A DNA stretch of 5,352 nt, from the NCBI GenBank assembly GCA_005880075.1, contig VBJT01000063.1, forward strand, positions 1 to 5,352. Reading direction: 5' to 3'. Below are positions 5,304 to 5,352 of this stretch, in pieces. Numbering within the stretch: the stretch's first letter is position 1; the number at the start of each line of letters is the position of its first letter. Below the pieces are notes generated by a model that was not told the origin of the DNA, made no database searches, and saw nothing but the letters and a program-made list of their open reading frames with translations. The position numbers and the translations under genes were made by a program. Source of the stretch: Chloroflexota bacterium (lineage in GTDB: Bacteria; Chloroflexota; Dehalococcoidia; SM23-28-2; RBG-16-64-32).

Positions 5304-5352
5304 CGCTAACTGCGCCGGACGGACTCTGGCGACGACCTGCGTCAGCGGGATC

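Noticed and set aside
5282..5349. 8-bp inverted repeat CCCGCTGA/TCAGCGGG around the prfA promoter
   Set aside because: Short, 52 bases apart and straddling the transcription start, so it cannot form in the mRNA; likely chance.
5301..5352. Minus-strand open frame ending at a TGA overlapping the prfA -10 (tail IPLTQVVARVRPAQLA)
   Set aside because: It could be the end of an upstream gene, but 16 codons at the window edge are too few to support it.

Overview
The window looks like bacterial chromosome next to the edge of a mobile element. All recognisable genes are on the minus strand, so gene order below runs from right to left. The organism is probably a moderately GC-rich, LexA-type (GAAC-N4-GTTC) bacterium. 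I lean to Chloroflexota, perhaps Dehalococcoidia, from the RF1 and PrmC sequence style (GHGGQNVQK; NLPY instead of NPPY), the Gram-positive-type LexA box and an apparently leaderless promoter. This placement is an inference and is not proven.

Right part (5352 to about 3325): a translation-termination operon. prfA (peptide chain release factor 1) is followed by prmC, the methyltransferase that modifies the GGQ glutamine of release factors. The two genes overlap by four bases (GTGA). An extended -10 promoter and a strong GC hairpin precede prfA.

Middle (3324 to 2363): an SplB-related radical SAM protein of the Rv2578c/COG1533 type. It has its own near-consensus sigma70-type promoter. The -10 element ends six bases before the ATG, so the mRNA is probably leaderless. 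A near-perfect Gram-positive-type LexA (SOS) box lies inside the promoter spacer and overlaps the -10. This is the most interesting signal in the window: a radical SAM enzyme of unknown substrate apparently under direct DNA-damage control.

Left-centre (2362 to 1681): about 680 bases with no convincing gene but rich in inverted repeats. They include a 12-bp inverted pair whose arms resemble P4-alpha-type origin iterons, a 10-bp stem with a competing pairing, and two related hairpins.

Left part (1680 to 1): a small unknown gene (68 aa), then the first 465 or so codons of a large phage/plasmid replication protein (prim-pol domain, linker, D5_N domain). It is open to the left edge, and its SF3 helicase part should lie beyond. 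This marks an integrated prophage, satellite or integrative plasmid, with its boundary probably somewhere in the 1681-2362 gap.
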